From JAPLCX01 sp964460305 (lineage in GTDB: Bacteria > Auribacterota > Tritonobacteria > UBA1439), in the NCBI GenBank assembly GCA_964460305.1, contig CAYWRA010000068.1, positions 1 through 14,659 of the forward strand: DNA of 14,659 bases. Reading direction: 5' to 3'. The translations under genes were made by a program, and so were the position numbers. Positions 12,503-14,659 of this stretch are shown here, in pieces; the stretch's first letter is position 1, and the number at the start of each line of letters is the position of its first letter. The notes under the pieces were generated by a model that worked only from the letters and a program-made list of their open reading frames with translations, had not been told where the DNA came from and made no database searches.

Positions 12503-14515
12503 CTATGGCGCAACGACCACCGCTTCCTTATCCATCATAATCACGTAGGGAGTCCCTGGCGTGATATCCGACGGTTTTCTCACCGGCGGCATCTTGCCCG
12601 CTTCTACTATGAGCGCGTAGAAGGTAAACGTCTTTCCCGTCATGGATGGAGGGATGTTGGCTGCCGAGTGGACCGTAGCGGAGAACGGCGCATTGAACCT
12701 GGGGACGTTCCTGTAGAGCGGCTTAATCCCTTTCCTGACAGCTCCATTCAGATAGATTGTGTAGACCCCGGCGGGGGTGTCGGTGAGTAGATAGAAGTCA
12801 AACGCCTGTGCGATATTCTGGTTAAGCGTGATGCCGAGCGTGAAGGGTTTGCCGGCTGTTAGCTGACCCGGGTCGATGGTCAAGGGGAGAGGTGTCGGCG
12901 TCGGAGTTGGGGTTGGGGTCGGAGTTAGTGGCCCTCCAATCGATATAGAAGGGTCGCCGTAGAGGTTGAAGTCGTATTGGTTCATCAGACGCGTAGTTGC
13001 GGCGATGTCTGGCACCACAGCCAATTTCGCGGCATAGAGGGCCTCTCCCGTCCGGAGCTCCTGTGTCAAGCGCGATACGTACTCGTAGCCGATGCCGCTG
13101 TTCGTCGAACTCCCGTTGAATTGTCCATATCCCACCCCTGTATTGAACCACGAAACCCTCGTCGCCGAAACCGTTCCAATCCCTCCCTGAACGAGGACCG
13201 CATATTGGAGATTGTTAGTGGTCTCCGGATAGCCGTTCGTGCAGGAGCACTGGTAAGTGAAGGAGGGGTGACTGTCATCGAGCGAACTTGTATAGGTGTT
13301 CGTAAAGAGGCTCCCATCCCAGCAGCCATCGTAGCCGACCGCGGCTTCCGTCGAGGAGCCGTGCCCCCACCACATGACGATTCCATAATCTCCACCCGCC
13401 CAACGATCCCTCACCACCGTTCCACCACGCAGCTCCTCCTCGCTCGCGTAGGCCGAGTTCAAGGAGCATGTGCCGCTACCCTGCTGATACTGCCTCCAGT
13501 ACGAATAGCCTCGCGTGGTAAGATAGTCATCCTTGGCCTGCTCCGCGAGAGGCGCACCGTCATATCCCGCAGCCTGGAATCCCATAGGAAGGAGAATGCT
13601 TTTGCGCCACGACGTCGCCGGCTCGTTTTCATAGTCCATGATTTTCTGGAGGATGTTGTCCAGCGTGACATACGCCCCGGCGTATACAGGTATCCTTCCC
13701 ACCCGTACCTCAACCGCGAAATCCACCCCTCCTGAACTCGCATAGTCGCTCCACTCGCCGTAGTAGCCATTGCCATTCAGGTCCCAGTTCCCCGTGAGGT
13801 CGGCGAAGAAACAATCTGTGGGGGAATCCTCATCCGAGCCGGCACCCCGGCGGGGCCAGCACAGCTTCATAGGAATGTCACCCTCTCCGCTCTCATAGGG
13901 CTTGGGATCCCCTATCAGGAGCACTTCCTCGATGCCGTAGGTCGCGTAGTTGTTTATCAGCCACTGCCTGATTTTCTCCGCGCGATGGTTCGGCGATTGG
14001 CCGACCAGCGAGCCGAAATCGTCCTCTGTGACTACGCGCACCGAGCGTCCGAGCGATTGCTTGTGGAGGACGAATGAAGAGAGCTTGGTGCTGTTTGCGA
14101 CGATAGCATTTGTTGTAATGATTACATAGTCATAGCTCTCTTGCGGCTGATCCTGGGCAATGCCCGCACCGTACCACGCCTTCGCATCCCCGTAGTTGAT
14201 GAACATCTCGCGCACCTTTGTATCGGAAGAGTCGGGACGTAGCAACCTGCCGTCGAGCTGAGAGTTCGATCGGCTGAAGGAAATTTTCACCCTGGCGCTT
14301 TTTATAAGAGTCGCCCGCTGCTTGACCGGATTGTACTGGATGGGGTTGAATCGCACCCATACGAATTTCCATTTTCTCATCTGGGAGAAAGTCCCCAGCG
14401 TCACCGGATCGAGTGGCCATAAGGCATCGCTACCGTAAATATCCATATTCTTGCCATCGCGTAGGCTTTTCGCCGTTCCCCAGTCCTCTATGAGCCTATC
14501 CCCCGACCACGCCAT
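12503..14515 (-). CDS. Gingipain-like C25 cysteine peptidase, N-terminus probably truncated
   Basis: The 670-residue frame from ATG 14515 has the Peptidase_C25 (gingipain-type) catalytic domain, a PT-repeat linker at residues ~531-542 and a C-terminal beta-sandwich-like domain (residues ~545-670). Motifs: H385 in MWWGHGSS, and C425 in TYQCSCTNGYPE as the likely nucleophile (C423 nearby), with a Ca-binding-like TDCFFADLTGNWDLNGNG (233-250). An N-terminal part with VRFNPIQYNP resembles C25 propeptides. Secreted peptidases of this family cleave peptide bonds outside the cell. The ATG at 14515 has no ribosome-binding site and the frame continues upstream with family-like sequence (GVYDVPPAAPD) up to a TAG at 14579-14581, so this start is unlikely to be real. 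The gene's stop (TAG) lies 12 bp from the right 87-bp repeat. Confidence 0.82.
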   Translation of the reverse strand: MAWSGDRLIEDWGTAKSLRDGKNMDIYGSDALWPLDPVTLGTFSQMRKWKFVWVRFNPIQYNPVKQRATLIKSARVKISFSRSNSQLDGRLLRPDSSDTKVREMFINYGDAKAWYGAGIAQDQPQESYDYVIITTNAIVANSTKLSSFVLHKQSLGRSVRVVTEDDFGSLVGQSPNHRAEKIRQWLINNYATYGIEEVLLIGDPKPYESGEGDIPMKLCWPRRGAGSDEDSPTDCFFADLTGNWDLNGNGYYGEWSDYASSGGVDFAVEVRVGRIPVYAGAYVTLDNILQKIMDYENEPATSWRKSILLPMGFQAAGYDGAPLAEQAKDDYLTTRGYSYWRQYQQGSGTCSLNSAYASEEELRGGTVVRDRWAGGDYGIVMWWGHGSSTEAAVGYDGCWDGSLFTNTYTSSLDDSHPSFTYQCSCTNGYPETTNNLQYAVLVQGGIGTVSATRVSWFNTGVGYGQFNGSSTNSGIGYEYVSRLTQELRTGEALYAAKLAVVPDIAATTRLMNQYDFNLYGDPSISIGGPLTPTPTPTPTPTPLPLTIDPGQLTAGKPFTLGITLNQNIAQAFDFYLLTDTPAGVYTIYLNGAVRKGIKPLYRNVPRFNAPFSATVHSAANIPPSMTGKTFTFYALIVEAGKMPPVRKPSDITPGTPYVIMMDKEAVVVAP
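12890..12925 (-). repeat. Thr-Pro coding repeat (PT linker)
   Basis: These 36 bases encode the alternating Thr-Pro linker (residues 531-542) between catalytic and C-terminal domains of the C25 peptidase. The DNA is an imperfect 6-bp tandem repeat. It is coding, not an intergenic repeat. Confidence 0.85.
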
Positions 14516-14659
14516 GTCGGGAGCGGCGGGGGGGACATCATAAACGCCTGGCAGCGCCTCCGATTCGGCTCCAGTGACCTAGATCTTCACGCTTGCCGGA
14601 ACCACATAGGGGTGAAGGAGCACAGCATACGTCATCTCCGGCAGCATCGGTTTCCAAGC
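14516..14659 (-). pseudogene. Upstream part of the C25 peptidase frame, interrupted by in-frame TAG (14579-14581)
   Basis: Reading the same frame as the peptidase upstream from 14515 gives VTGAESEALPGVYDVPPAAP, then a TAG at 14579-14581, and before it AWKPMLPEMTYAVLLHPYVV and PASVKI, running off the window edge. Both sides of the TAG look like the propeptide or N-terminal region of C25 peptidases (a P-x-LP...YAVLLP stretch, then VTGAESEALPGVYDVPP). No ATG, GTG or TTG start occurs between the TAG and 14515. The likely reading is a single gene broken by one stop codon (nonsense change or sequencing error), or a site of amber read-through. Confidence 0.6.

Noticed and set aside
12890..12925. Intergenic microsatellite
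   Set aside because: It encodes the Thr-Pro linker in the middle of the C25 peptidase frame.

Overview
The window looks like chromosomal DNA from an uncultivated, probably anaerobic, moderately GC-rich bacterium. This is inferred from a CooC/AcsF-type nickel-insertion ATPase, an anaerobe-style single-chain aconitase, a gingipain-like C25 peptidase with a Thr-Pro linker, and short dispersed repeats (CACAGAG-type and AAATCCAAA-type) in most gaps. I lean towards an Omnitrophota/Auribacterota-like or deltaproteobacterial lineage, but no rRNA or phylogenetic marker is present and I cannot fix the phylum. Ordinary stop codons include several TAGs, so wholesale reassignment of TAG is unlikely.

Layout. 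(1) Bases 1-1155, minus strand: an amidohydrolase running off the left edge. (2) 1156-1448: a repeat-rich gap ending in a promoter. (3) 1449-3159, plus: a TIM-barrel sugar-phosphate isomerase/epimerase-like protein, then a CooC-like P-loop ATPase. (4) 3147-3818, minus: an exported protein overlapping the ATPase gene tail to tail by 13 bp. (5) 4152-7004, plus: an HTH+HNH nuclease-like protein, a tiny lipoprotein, an MFS transporter and an isochorismatase-family hydrolase, with repeats in the gaps. (6) 7285-10437, plus: a tight run of a small winged-helix protein (DUF2582-like), aconitase (5 bp gap), an OmpH/Skp-like lipoprotein (11 bp gap) and a small basic helical protein (32 bp gap). (7) 10447-12490: a visibly more A/T-rich segment with one gene, an OLD-family AAA+TOPRIM nuclease. 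(8) 12503-14659, minus: a C25 peptidase running off the right edge, with an in-frame TAG near its upstream part.

The most interesting structure is in (7). The nuclease gene is bracketed by two identical 87-bp direct repeats, and the left copy is the 3' end of the small upstream gene. Collapsing the repeats gives a compact ancestral layout: the small gene and the peptidase gene converge with about 21 bp between them. This looks like site-specific insertion of a 2,044-bp defence-type cargo at a gene's 3' end, with no integrase or transposase in it. Two further oddities are worth checking: the OLD TOPRIM domain appears to read D-R-L where D-x-D is expected, and the peptidase reading frame continues with family-like sequence upstream of a TAG codon, suggesting a disrupted gene, a sequencing error or amber recoding.

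Only the aconitase cluster (shared direction and very short gaps) looks like a real multi-gene operon. The other genes appear to be mostly independent units with their own promoters or ribosome-binding sites.
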